NCBI GenBank assembly: GCA_937139495.1
Contig: CAKZQC010000047.1
Location: 1 to 64,000, forward strand
Source of the DNA: an uncultured Saprospiraceae bacterium
GTDB taxonomy: Bacteria; Bacteroidota; Bacteroidia; Chitinophagales; Saprospiraceae
Reading direction: 5' to 3'
DNA: 64,000 nucleotides
Shown here: positions 24,780 to 34,188 of the stretch, piece after piece
Layout: each line of letters starts with the position of its first letter
Position numbering within the stretch: the first letter of the stretch is position 1
The notes under the pieces: model-generated
Seen by the model: only the letters and a program-made list of their open reading frames with translations
Database searches by the model: none
Told to the model about the DNA's origin: nothing
Translations under genes and position numbers: made by a program

Positions 24780-25489
24780 TTTTTTTGTTCTATTATTTTG
24801 GCTACTGCATTACCATGCCTAGTATAGCTCTTGATAGCACCTACTATTTCTTCCAATTCCAAGGTTGCGGGTACGGCTCTTGATTTTTTTAGATTATCTA
24901 TATTGTTCTTGAATTTTTTGTACTTTGCTTGTCTCTTTTTACTTTCCAATAACATCCTTTTCAGCTCCCGAATAGCCGCATCCTCCCCCTCATTCAAAGG
25001 CTTCTTCATCGCCTTAATGAAATCCCCCTCACTACTTGGTGGCACGATCTCTACCCCTTGGTACACCGCCTTGTATTGTGGTGCTTCCCCTGCTTGCTCT
25101 AGCTTGACGAGCAGCAATTCCCGCTGCTCCAAAAAATATAAGTCTTGCCGATAGCCTGATAACGCACTCCCTCTAGGTATTGACTTTGTCCCTAGCGTCA
25201 CTTCATTGCCAAGGTGTTGTTGAGCTATCGTCTTTGTCATCTCCTCCACTACAAAATCACCCGTCGCTGCATCTACACCACTACTAACAGCTTTGACACC
25301 TGAACGCAACATCGACTCGAAAATTTCGCCGATACCGACCACGGCTAGCACATTGCCGCCTACTTCATAGATGGTCTCCCAACTGCTCAAAAAATCCCTG
25401 CCCCATTTTGTTTTTTTGAGGTCGTCTTCGACTGCTTTGACTAGCAAATTGCCTGCTCTTCTCAGAAGCCAATTCGAACAAAACCACAA
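24761..25489 (-). CDS. N-terminally truncated copy of the toxin linker region, 242 aa
   Basis: After about 11 novel residues (MWFCSNWLLRR) it matches residues 480-705 of the 838-aa protein. The match is moderate at first and nearly identical from YKAVYQGVEIVPPSS onward. It lacks the first 479 residues, including the hydrophobic stretch. It ends EQKKCLLLY because a run of eight bases replaces the nine of the paralogue (24779-24786 against 26378-26386), so the zincin tail is out of frame. It looks like an orphan toxin cassette deposited downstream of a complete one. Whether it is expressed is unknown. Confidence 0.6.
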   Translation of the reverse strand: MWFCSNWLLRRAGNLLVKAVEDDLKKTKWGRDFLSSWETIYEVGGNVLAVVGIGEIFESMLRSGVKAVSSGVDAATGDFVVEEMTKTIAQQHLGNEVTLGTKSIPRGSALSGYRQDLYFLEQRELLLVKLEQAGEAPQYKAVYQGVEIVPPSSEGDFIKAMKKPLNEGEDAAIRELKRMLLESKKRQAKYKKFKNNIDNLKKSRAVPATLELEEIVGAIKSYTRHGNAVAKIIEQKKCLLLY

Positions 25490-25522
25490 AAACCTCCTAG
25501 CTATTTTTCAATCACTAGGAGA
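25485..25522. other. hairpin trailing the first toxin/immunity cassette
   Basis: CTCCTAG and CTAGGAG arms around a 14-base loop, next to the same flanking sequence (GATTTTGACTTTT and relatives) as at 23896-23940. It marks the repeat boundary of the duplicated cassette. Confidence 0.45.
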
Positions 25523-25549
25523 TTTTGACTTTTTATACCTATTCATTTA

Positions 25550-25954
25550 TTAGATATAAAATGTATCTCTGCCTAGCCTTACCTTTATTTTGTAACGCTC
25601 ATCTACATAATTTTGTATGTCCTTTTTGTCTTCCTCACTTAAGGAGGCTTGATAGTCCACCACTCCATTTTTGTACACAAATATTCTATCTAAAATAGGA
25701 ATACATTCAAAAAACTGCTTCGTTCTTGCAGCTGCTCTTTCTGTAACTATCAGTTGATTTGCATCATTAATATCGTTACTTCTCATTCTACCTTCTATCA
25801 ATTCTTTTTGCCATCCTAGTATTTGTCCTGTAACTGATACTATATCGTCTTCATCCATTATCTCATAACTTTTTTTTGTATGCTCTTCTTTCCTTTTATT
25901 TTTTCCTATTCTTGGGGTAATTGCTTCTATTGCTTCTTCTATTTCTGAGTTCAT
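25550..25954 (-). CDS. putative immunity protein of the full-length zincin toxin, 134 aa
   Basis: Starts 22 bases after the stop of the 838-aa gene, in the same orientation. It is small, acidic and soluble. The C-terminal 78 residues are nearly identical to those of the 23952 paralogue. The N-terminal half differs (for example RIGKNKRKEEHTKKSYE here against IVGKNMNKDERLNQLTE), so specificity may be set there. No known immunity family is recognised; the role is inferred from position, size and co-duplication with the toxin domain. Confidence 0.62.
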   Translation of the reverse strand: MNSEIEEAIEAITPRIGKNKRKEEHTKKSYEIMDEDDIVSVTGQILGWQKELIEGRMRSNDINDANQLIVTERAAARTKQFFECIPILDRIFVYKNGVVDYQASLSEEDKKDIQNYVDERYKIKVRLGRDTFYI

Positions 25955-25976
25955 AACTTCTTATTTTTTTACTTAA

Positions 25977-28493
25977 TTAATAATTTTCATAACTTTTTTC
26001 TACATGAATGTCAATACTCTTTTTACTACTGAACTGTAAGGCAATACCTGTTTCTTTACGAAAATCGTGTTCTCTTTCGTACGCTTTTTTTTCTTCGTCC
26101 CAATAACTTCCTATTTTCTTTTTGATTTCAGTTTTAGTCATTCCACTATCAATCCACTTCAATTCATCTAAATGATCTCGTACATGACTTCCTTCATGTG
26201 TCACTGCTGCCAGAAATTCTTCTATGTCCTGATAGTAAGGTTCTAAATAGTAGGTTTGATTTCGATAAGCAAAAGCAGGCATTTGTTCTGCTTTGGTTGT
26301 TGCTACCTCTATACTACTTCCTTCTAGCTCTCTTATTTTAGCAATGTATTTTTCTCTACTCAGTATAGCAATAGACATTTTTTTTTGTTCTATTATTTTG
26401 GCTACTGCATTACCATGCCTAGTATAGCTCTTGATAGCACCTACTATTTCTTCTAGTTCCAAAGTTGCGGGTACGGCTCTTGATTTTTTTAGATTATCTA
26501 TGTTGTTCTTGAATTTTTTGTACTTTGCTTGTCTCTTTTTACTTTCCAATAACATCCGTTTCAGCTCCCCAATCGCCGCATCCTCCCCATCATTCAAAGG
26601 CTTTTTCATCGCCTTGATGAAATCCTGCTCACTACTCGGTGGCACGATCTCTACCCCTTGGTACACCGCCTTGTAGGTCGGCTCTCCTAGTTCGTCCTCC
26701 AAGCGTACTAATAGCAGCTCGTGCTTCTCCAAAAACTGTAATTCGGGCTTGACCCCCGATAGCTCGCTCCCTCTAGGTATCGACTTGGTACCAAGTGTCA
26801 CTTGGTTGCCAAAGTGCTGCTGAGCGATGGCTTTGGTCATTTCACTTTCTACAAAGTATCCAGCATCGTCGGTAACCCCCTTAGCAATCACCTTAACGCC
26901 TGACCGCAGTACCGATTCGACTATCTCCCCAATACCCACAACGCCGACTATACTGCCTCCTACCTCATAAAACTCCTCCCAAGAGCTCAAAAACTCTCTG
27001 CCCCATTCCGTCTCTTTTAGCTCGTCTTCGACTGCTTTGACCAACAAATTGCCTGCTGCCAGTCCAATCTCGGCTACCGCTGCCATCAGCAATATTGGGT
27101 TGGCACTGGTCGCCAATACCACTATACCACCTGCTATGGCGAGTATATCGACCATGACTTCCGCCATGGCTGCCAACTCTGCCCATTCGGCAACCGATGC
27201 TTTATCTTTAACGAAAATAGCAGGACAAATGATGGTTTGAGCAGGTTTATCTTTTGTCAGAAGGGTCAACTTGACCAAATCCATCGGCTCCAGATTATGA
27301 AGCTCTTTTACTTCCCACCCTGCACCATCATCATTACTAATTCCAACAGAAATAGCTTGTTTCCACAATTCTAGCTCCATTTGGTGCAATGCAAACTGAT
27401 TGGGTGGCGCCTTATCTGACAATTCGTTGTACACTTTGAACATATCCCCAATTGTCAAGTTCGCCATTATAGGCGGGCTATCGCCTCGCTCGCCTCGTGT
27501 CACGGCAGAAGCCATGCACAACATGGTCGCAAAAATCGTATGGTAGGGCGTTTGTTTCCCACCATTGGCATAAACCGAATAACCTGTATGATCCAAAGCG
27601 TAATACAGCTTTTTGGCGAGTATGGGATTCGCTACAAATTGATCATTGACATACAAAAAACCATCTGGCTGACCAAGTAAGGCTTCCAATACCTTGATGG
27701 TCGTCCTGCTGTTGTCAACCAACCACTTGCTAAGGTCGTATTCCAATAGTTTAGTTACTGCATGCCATAGTTCTTCTTTCTTAAAATGCTTAATAATAGT
27801 AATTGGCATTTGACTAAAAAACCATTGGATTTCCTCTGCATTATTATTTACTTCTGTTAAGTATAGGCGTTTAAGTGAATTAATAAAGTTTTCACTTGCA
27901 ATAGGTTTAAAAGTGGCTTCCAAAAAATCAAGCAGACCAGAAGTACTATTAGTTTTTAGTTCTAATGCTTTTAGTTCTTCTTCTATCAGTAAATAAGTTA
28001 CCCCTAATCTATTATTTAATACATTTTCTTCTTGCTCACTTTCGTAATAAGCTATCATACTAAATGATAGTATTTTACGTTTAGCATCGAATGCTATAGA
28101 AAAATTTGCTTCGTTCTCCAGCTTTCCTTCTCTACAATTCATTTGCACAACAGAGAAGCCTAACTGTTTGTCTATATTCTGTTGTATGTTGTGTTCAAAA
28201 ACTGCCTGTTTGACCTGTGTATTGTCTGGCAAGTACGGATATGGTGTGGTATCTGTAATAAGATATTCCTTATAATTAAAGACGGGCTTATCTCCTAATC
28301 GTTGCAACAATGCTCGTATTTTGATAATATCTACTCCTTCTGCTTCATAAGTCGCCAACCTATTATCGCAAGGGGCTTGATAGAACATACTCCCCTCACC
28401 AAAAGGGCTATTGTTCGCTTGGTCTTGGCTCGTTTGTGCTAGGGCATTGGGCGGCTTGCCCGCACCAAAAAAATCATTATCATTAAAGTCCAT
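25977..28493 (-). CDS. polymorphic-toxin-like protein with C-terminal zinc metalloprotease (HEGSH) domain, 838 aa
   Basis: No signal peptide. Layout: an Asn/Asp-rich N-terminus (1-45); an uncharacterised helical region (46-440); a hydrophobic stretch, residues about 447-480 (ILAIAGGIVVLATSANPILL); a linker (481-705); and a terminal zincin-like domain (706-838) with HEGSH at 766-770 and a later EEKKAYERE block as candidate third ligand. The modular tail, the immediately downstream small gene and the partial tandem copy of tail plus small gene fit a polymorphic toxin with its immunity gene. The delivery route is not visible: there is no T9SS domain, PAAR, VgrG or RHS repeat. It is preceded by the 1241-aa gene. 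Confidence 0.75.
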   Translation of the reverse strand: MDFNDNDFFGAGKPPNALAQTSQDQANNSPFGEGSMFYQAPCDNRLATYEAEGVDIIKIRALLQRLGDKPVFNYKEYLITDTTPYPYLPDNTQVKQAVFEHNIQQNIDKQLGFSVVQMNCREGKLENEANFSIAFDAKRKILSFSMIAYYESEQEENVLNNRLGVTYLLIEEELKALELKTNSTSGLLDFLEATFKPIASENFINSLKRLYLTEVNNNAEEIQWFFSQMPITIIKHFKKEELWHAVTKLLEYDLSKWLVDNSRTTIKVLEALLGQPDGFLYVNDQFVANPILAKKLYYALDHTGYSVYANGGKQTPYHTIFATMLCMASAVTRGERGDSPPIMANLTIGDMFKVYNELSDKAPPNQFALHQMELELWKQAISVGISNDDGAGWEVKELHNLEPMDLVKLTLLTKDKPAQTIICPAIFVKDKASVAEWAELAAMAEVMVDILAIAGGIVVLATSANPILLMAAVAEIGLAAGNLLVKAVEDELKETEWGREFLSSWEEFYEVGGSIVGVVGIGEIVESVLRSGVKVIAKGVTDDAGYFVESEMTKAIAQQHFGNQVTLGTKSIPRGSELSGVKPELQFLEKHELLLVRLEDELGEPTYKAVYQGVEIVPPSSEQDFIKAMKKPLNDGEDAAIGELKRMLLESKKRQAKYKKFKNNIDNLKKSRAVPATLELEEIVGAIKSYTRHGNAVAKIIEQKKMSIAILSREKYIAKIRELEGSSIEVATTKAEQMPAFAYRNQTYYLEPYYQDIEEFLAAVTHEGSHVRDHLDELKWIDSGMTKTEIKKKIGSYWDEEKKAYEREHDFRKETGIALQFSSKKSIDIHVEKSYENY

Positions 28494-28537
28494 ATTTTGG
28501 AGGGTTTTGAGATAAAAAAATAAAATAAAAGGGTGTA

Positions 28538-28570
28538 GTAAGTAGCCCCCTTTTGATGGGAGCTACCTAC
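28538..28570 (-). terminator. intrinsic terminator-like hairpin between the 1241-aa and 838-aa genes
   Basis: A thirteen-pair stem (28538-28550 with 28558-28570, two G-U pairs) with a seven-base loop. On the minus strand a T-rich stretch begins seven bases past the stem. It may attenuate the toxin gene relative to its upstream partner. Confidence 0.55.
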
Positions 28571-28583
28571 CTTTTCCCTACTC

Positions 28584-31500
28584 TTATTCTTCTTGCTTGC
28601 CCTCTAGCATATTATATTCCCCATCATTGGCGTAGCCAATACTATTGGTCGGGTCATCGTCACAGTAGCACGGTAATCCTTCTTGTTCTAGTGGATTGCT
28701 GTAGTCTTGTACGATGGTCAAAGTACTAGGCAGGCGGGTTTCCCAAGTAGCTTCTACTTTAGGTATTGGGTTGCCAGCGGCATCGTAAACCACTTCATTG
28801 CCTTGTGCATCGAGTTCGAGCTGCATATTTTCGTCGATAGCAGGGTACAAGTCATCTTGACCATCTAGTATGAACCCATCGCCTTTCCAGAGTTTGCCTG
28901 TTTCCAGAAAGAAAGCGACCGACTTCTCTAGTCCGGGACGAACAGGTAGCACTACATCTGCCATACCTGCTTGTAAGAATGCCAAAAAGATGGAGTCCGC
29001 TGCTGCTGTTATTTGCAACAAATCGCCCCATTCTTTTTCGTCGTTCCAGTAGTATGGCAAAAAGGTATATGCCATAATATCCCACTCAAAAGCTTGCTCC
29101 AAAAAACGAGCATGCTGCATTTGATTGCGATAGAATGTACTATTGCGGTCAATATTAAGCGTATTATTACAACTATCAGCCAAATAGTTATTGTAACCAA
29201 TAGGTATTGTTCCGCCACTACCGACAGCATACAGGTTTTGATATACTTTTTGCATCATTAGCTCTATCAATAGTCGCTTCAACTCGCGTACTTCTACGAT
29301 TCTAGATTGCTGCGATGGCATATTATAATCAGGCTGATTTATCGTACTATTCAAGGCATTGGTTTGGCTATTTTGTTCGCTCTGCTGCATCAGTACGTCT
29401 TGATACTGCACTAACTTACGTTGATAATTAGCGTGCATCAGCTTAAAAAACTGTGCTTTCCACGCTACCAAAACAGAGGCTTTGAGCTCACAAGTCGCTG
29501 TGATATTGAGTGCAAAAAGTCCTATATCTTGTCCTGCCAAACTAATCGGCAAATGTCCTTCTACTCTTTTGCATCCTCCAGAACTAGATAGACTTCTATG
29601 GATCGTGACGATAGGAATTTGATGGAGACCACTATTCCATGGATAGGTAATAACGGATTCTGTTCGACTGGTAAAAGTAACAGAGGGAGCGCTATTGATA
29701 GTAGTAACATATTCGTTATTGAAATGAGTGGATACATCATTAATAATCAAATCTCCAAATATGTTCTCATTGTCACCATATCTTTTGGCTACAAAATCAC
29801 ACCAAAACCTAGTACATTCATACCCTTCTGGCAATTCAAAATCAAAAGACTTAGCAGCATGAAACATAGAAGAACCCTCTTGTTTACTACCAGAATTATA
29901 GAAATTTTCGGCAAAGGACTTTGCTATTTTTTTAATTGCTTCAGGATACCCTTCGTCCATTTCTACTCCAAAAATAGCGGCTAGTGCGGCATAATTGGTT
30001 TCATCAATATCCAACGCTTGCAATACACCCATATCTTCGGGCGAAATTGGTTTTTCGATGACCATCGTATCAACCGAGCTATTTTTCGCTTGTTCTAGGT
30101 TTTGCACCAATAGATGTTTGTAGTTGCGAGCAGGCTCTGGCAACATAAATTCATACATCAAGCGTTTGCCATAATTGACTAGCTCATTTTTGTATATTTT
30201 ATCTACCCAACGATAGACTCCAGTCACATGTTTGTCGCCCTTTCTATTGTCGAATCCATGCTTATTCTTTTCTTCAAACTCTTGTAGCATTTTGGTGGTA
30301 CGCTTGTAGGTGGTTTTTTCTACAATGCGCTGAGTTGCCTTCTCTGTTACCTCCTTGGCATACGATTCTGCTTCACTAAAATTGGAAGAAGCTCCAGAAG
30401 AGGAAGTCGTATTGAGGCTACCACTCGCATTAAAGCTAAGACTTCCTCCTCCCAACTTGAACGAGCCTCCTGCACTCGCAGAAGCCGACAAGCTTTTCGA
30501 TTGATTTTCTTGTAGCATGTTTGCAATTTCTGACTGCAACTCATGACGATCTGTTGAACTGGTATCGGTTTGCTTTTCTGTCTCTCGCTCGCTAGTTTCT
30601 TCAGTAATCGATTCGCTTCTAGTCAAGCTACGGGTTTCCCGTTCCTTGTATTCTCTAGCCAAAATATTCTCAATATGCGATACTTCACCTTCGGTGTAAC
30701 AACAAAGTGTTTGGTTTATTTTTTTGAAAGCTGCTATTTTTATATCTACGACACCATACATATTAGGTGTGGGAATAGACTGACTTGGAGACAAGGGCGT
30801 AGATTTAGCAGCCGTAGTAGTGTTTGGGCGAACCGCTTGATAACTAAAACTACTGTTGTATTGTGTATCTAAGGTTTCAAAAGAACCATTCAGCTCAAAA
30901 GTTTGACGAGCATCTGAAAGCGGAATTCCTTCTTCAAATAGCTGCATTACAACATAGTTCGGCGAAGACTCTAAAGCTCTAATAGCTATTGACTCTGTTT
31001 GACTACCTTCAGCAGTCTGTACTTGAGCTTGTATTTGCTGCACTTTTGTTGCCTCTTGTTCCGCATATTGTGCTACATATATAGTGTACAAATTGGGTTT
31101 ACCTACGAGTGGTACCGTTTTGAACACATAGCCATTATTGAGCGGACGATTACGAGTAGGTAGTACGATTCCTTGATGCACCAATGTTTTGGCAGCAGCT
31201 TGCTTTACTAAATTATGTTTATGTTTGACCAAATCGGTTATAGCTGCTTTTATAGAGGCTTTAATATCCTCACTACTAGTCTGATCACTTTCGCGGAAAT
31301 GCTGATAAATTACTTGATCTTGTCCTTTCAGATTTGCCTCCAGATAAACTTGTGCTGCCACCTCCAATGATTGGAACTCAAAAGGAGCAATCTCTTCTCC
31401 ACATATTCTGATGCTTCCGACTTCGTTTGTTACTTCCTGTACTGACTGTTCTAGTGCTTCTAACTGCACCTGATAAGCCTTGTAGGCTGCTTCGTAATCT

Positions 31501-32309
31501 ACTTGATACTGCTGTTCGTGCTGTGCTGTTATTTTTTCTATGGTTTGTACTGTCTTTTGGTATTGCTTAATTTGGCGCCCCAAAATAGCACGATCAAGCT
31601 GATTAGACAATATCTTTTTGCTCCTATCATCCATTGCACGATTCTGCTCTTGATCGGTCTCTGTGCTATCACTATCAAACAATTGCTTAGGAATAACTAC
31701 ATTTGCTTTTGCTGCTTGCTGTAGTAGCCCTATCGGAAAAACAGGTTGTTCTTCTTGCATACGAATAGCCTCTTGATAGTACTTCAAGAAATGATCTGCT
31801 TGAAGCATACGAATTAGTCCTTCGATAAGTGTAGGCGAACTATTGACACCTGTCTGATAAAATAAATTATCCCATACTTTCAATTGCTGCTCTTCGCTCA
31901 GACGTTCTATACCTTGCGTATGCTGTATCAAACTGTCTTTAGTTAGTTTGGCTCGATTGTCTCGCAACCAAAATAAAAATTCATACAATTTTTCGTTGAC
32001 TTGCTGTAGCTCTCGCAAGGAAGAGTAGGGTGTGAATTCTTCTTGCTCATCATAGCCCTCTTTACCTAAATCCTTTATTTTTAGCGTTTTTTCGGCTTGC
32101 CTGAGGGATAACTCATTAGGCTTCTGTTTCAAATTATTCCCTGAGAATAGTTTACTATTATTTAGCACCTTACTTTGCAACAAATTAGGGTGATTGACTA
32201 AGGTCATACTGCTATTTTTGCCCGTATATAATTTAGGTGCCTGCAGTTCTACAAAACGAAATGCCTCTACTACGATTGGCTTAGGCTGTCTTTTATTCAA
32301 ATCTTTCAT
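28584..32309 (-). CDS. large uncharacterised protein upstream of the toxin gene, 1241 aa
   Basis: No signal peptide or obvious membrane helix. The N-terminal third is helical and Gln-rich with coiled-coil character around residues 230-295. A conserved-looking core near 517-600 contains YGVVDIKIAAFKKINQ and GEVSHIEN, then a charged helix rich in Glu, Arg and Thr. Residues 604-632 form an alternating Ser/Ala/Gly stretch (SASASAGGSFKLGGGSLSF) that looks like a beta-hairpin between two helices. The C-terminal half is mixed alpha/beta. The pattern GEVSHIEN plus RExxTR-rich helix reminds me of large unknown proteins in other phyla, but I cannot verify that. It is probably the delivery or partner component of the 838-aa protein, by position only. 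Confidence 0.65.
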   Translation of the reverse strand: MKDLNKRQPKPIVVEAFRFVELQAPKLYTGKNSSMTLVNHPNLLQSKVLNNSKLFSGNNLKQKPNELSLRQAEKTLKIKDLGKEGYDEQEEFTPYSSLRELQQVNEKLYEFLFWLRDNRAKLTKDSLIQHTQGIERLSEEQQLKVWDNLFYQTGVNSSPTLIEGLIRMLQADHFLKYYQEAIRMQEEQPVFPIGLLQQAAKANVVIPKQLFDSDSTETDQEQNRAMDDRSKKILSNQLDRAILGRQIKQYQKTVQTIEKITAQHEQQYQVDYEAAYKAYQVQLEALEQSVQEVTNEVGSIRICGEEIAPFEFQSLEVAAQVYLEANLKGQDQVIYQHFRESDQTSSEDIKASIKAAITDLVKHKHNLVKQAAAKTLVHQGIVLPTRNRPLNNGYVFKTVPLVGKPNLYTIYVAQYAEQEATKVQQIQAQVQTAEGSQTESIAIRALESSPNYVVMQLFEEGIPLSDARQTFELNGSFETLDTQYNSSFSYQAVRPNTTTAAKSTPLSPSQSIPTPNMYGVVDIKIAAFKKINQTLCCYTEGEVSHIENILAREYKERETRSLTRSESITEETSERETEKQTDTSSTDRHELQSEIANMLQENQSKSLSASASAGGSFKLGGGSLSFNASGSLNTTSSSGASSNFSEAESYAKEVTEKATQRIVEKTTYKRTTKMLQEFEEKNKHGFDNRKGDKHVTGVYRWVDKIYKNELVNYGKRLMYEFMLPEPARNYKHLLVQNLEQAKNSSVDTMVIEKPISPEDMGVLQALDIDETNYAALAAIFGVEMDEGYPEAIKKIAKSFAENFYNSGSKQEGSSMFHAAKSFDFELPEGYECTRFWCDFVAKRYGDNENIFGDLIINDVSTHFNNEYVTTINSAPSVTFTSRTESVITYPWNSGLHQIPIVTIHRSLSSSGGCKRVEGHLPISLAGQDIGLFALNITATCELKASVLVAWKAQFFKLMHANYQRKLVQYQDVLMQQSEQNSQTNALNSTINQPDYNMPSQQSRIVEVRELKRLLIELMMQKVYQNLYAVGSGGTIPIGYNNYLADSCNNTLNIDRNSTFYRNQMQHARFLEQAFEWDIMAYTFLPYYWNDEKEWGDLLQITAAADSIFLAFLQAGMADVVLPVRPGLEKSVAFFLETGKLWKGDGFILDGQDDLYPAIDENMQLELDAQGNEVVYDAAGNPIPKVEATWETRLPSTLTIVQDYSNPLEQEGLPCYCDDDPTNSIGYANDGEYNMLEGKQEE

Positions 32310-32421
32310 AATTGGTTATCGGGTTAATTAAATAAATATAAGAGTCCAAATTACAATTTTAAATTAAAATTGGTTCATTTTTACCATTTTTAATTTCATA
32401 AAGGATAGTATTTCCAAAATG

Positions 32422-32462
32422 AAAAAGCATTATAGCTGTAATACAGCTATAATGCTTTTTAT
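32422..32462. terminator. bidirectional intrinsic terminator
   Basis: A perfect 18-base-pair stem, AAAAAGCATTATAGCTGT with its complement, and a three-base loop. It separates the T9SS esterase gene (ending 32515) from the toxin island. Confidence 0.88.
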
Positions 32463-32514
32463 CTATAACGTGGTGCTAATAAAGGTGCTACACCACCACA
32501 ACCCTGCGGTTACC

Positions 32515-34131
32515 CTATAAGCGAACCAGTTGTTGTACCGAATGCTCCTCACCTACTTGCACGCGTACCATATAGTTGCCTTTCGGCAAATGTTCTATTG
32601 ATAGATTAACTGTATTTTGCCCTGCTATCAAGTTACTTTCTTGCTGCCAAAGCACTTGCCCCAATACATTGCTAATTTGAAGCTGTGCCGTAGTTGATTT
32701 TTGGGCTTGTATTTCCAATACACAATAATTCGTAGCAGGATTGGGCTGTAGCCTAATAGCCGTTATGGTTTGTTTGATGGAAGTAGTTGATACAGGAGAG
32801 ACCACTGTCGCAATCGCCAACTGTTGGTCGCTTGCTACCTCGGCTTGGTCTATGGATCTGGCGGTCACAAAACCCTGCGAAACGGTATTGTAAAACTGCA
32901 CTGTAATCGTACTGCCATTCGTGACAGGTGACGTAATTACGCCTCCTTGCACCTCCCAACAATAGCTATGGCCTGCTATCGGATTAGCAATACTAAATGT
33001 GGCATTAGTACCTGCGGCAATCGTATCCGCAGCCACTATCTGAGGAGCTTGAGGCTTCATAATTCGATGAAAATAATTGCCTGTCTTATTGATGATGTCT
33101 TGCCAATAGGCATTGGGGCCATTGGGTAGCCAATTGCCATTGAGTACGCCCCAGTATTCGTGTCCTTCGCCTGCTCCTGTATAAAATTCGTGCGGCATAT
33201 TGTACTGCGTCATAATCGAATCCATCACATACGAACCGCACATATCTGGAGCGGTCAAAATAACGCCCGAAAAAGGGCGACCACATTTGTAAGGCACGAT
33301 CAAATCACTACTACCATGAAATAGAATAACAGGTGCTTTATTATTGCCTTGATGTAGCCAATCGTTATCCGCTATCGCTCCCCAATAAGCTGCTATTCCA
33401 ATCGGAAGAGAATCCACGTCATTGCCCAATACGTTATTTCCCACAAAGGGATTGGTACCCGTCAACTCGACCACAGGACGACTGTGCAAGGCTCCCAAAT
33501 CTCGCTTGATAATGGGTGTAATTTCTCTGCTCTCTGGCATTCGCTCGCTGTCATCTACGAACGTAGCATGCAAGGCACACAAGGCTCCTGCACTACTTCC
33601 GCCCGAAAAAACACGATCAGGATCTATATCAAACCAAGCGGCATTTTTTCTGAAAAATCGTATGGCTGCACTCATGTCTTGACTTCCTCGCCACACTGCT
33701 CGCTTGAGGCTAGAAGGCGATAGTACATTGAACCCCAAACGGTACTCAATACTAGCGGTCACGTAGCCCCAATGTGCTAAAGTGTCCGCCAATGCTTGTA
33801 CATCTTCGTTGTCCATGGTACCAACTAGAGACGTGCCGCCCATAAAAGCAACATTGATAAATCCACCTCCATGTGCCAAAATCACAACTGGTCGTTTCGT
33901 GACCGTATCGCTCACGGGTGGCATAAAAATATCCATGACCAAATCTTTGCTGTAGGTGGTTTCGGTGGTGATGCTTGCCGCCAATAGTGTGGGTGCATTT
34001 TGACTATAGACGACATCTTCAAATTTCTGAATGCTATTGAAAGTGCGTTGTGTATAGCGTTTGGAGCATTGGGCGGTAGCGATGGTATGGCTACACCATA
34101 ATAATAGAATTACGTAGAGGTATTTTTTCAT
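32515..34131 (-). CDS. secreted alpha/beta hydrolase (esterase) with T9SS sorting domain
   Basis: A 538-residue protein with a signal peptide (about residues 1-20). The carboxylesterase core has the oxyanion motif AHGGGF near residue 87, the nucleophile motif SGGSSAGAL near residue 178, an Asp in HGSSDLIVPY, and a late His in GEGHEYWG. A PKD/Ig-like region follows, and the last 75 residues (from IRLQPNPATNYCVLEI to HLPKGNYMVRVQVGEEHSVQQLVRL-type ending) are a type A C-terminal sorting domain. Secretion through T9SS to the surface or medium is therefore expected. The substrate is unknown. Confidence 0.88.
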   Translation of the reverse strand: MKKYLYVILLLWCSHTIATAQCSKRYTQRTFNSIQKFEDVVYSQNAPTLLAASITTETTYSKDLVMDIFMPPVSDTVTKRPVVILAHGGGFINVAFMGGTSLVGTMDNEDVQALADTLAHWGYVTASIEYRLGFNVLSPSSLKRAVWRGSQDMSAAIRFFRKNAAWFDIDPDRVFSGGSSAGALCALHATFVDDSERMPESREITPIIKRDLGALHSRPVVELTGTNPFVGNNVLGNDVDSLPIGIAAYWGAIADNDWLHQGNNKAPVILFHGSSDLIVPYKCGRPFSGVILTAPDMCGSYVMDSIMTQYNMPHEFYTGAGEGHEYWGVLNGNWLPNGPNAYWQDIINKTGNYFHRIMKPQAPQIVAADTIAAGTNATFSIANPIAGHSYCWEVQGGVITSPVTNGSTITVQFYNTVSQGFVTARSIDQAEVASDQQLAIATVVSPVSTTSIKQTITAIRLQPNPATNYCVLEIQAQKSTTAQLQISNVLGQVLWQQESNLIAGQNTVNLSIEHLPKGNYMVRVQVGEEHSVQQLVRL

Positions 34132-34188
34132 TATTTTGTTTTTTTCGTAATAGATATACTACAAAATAAGAAAAAGTAATAAGTATTT

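Noticed and set aside
28584..32309. Type VI secretion or RHS/contact-dependent inhibition component
   Set aside because: No PAAR, VgrG, Hcp, RHS repeat, filamentous hemagglutinin or sheath features are visible in the protein or its neighbours.
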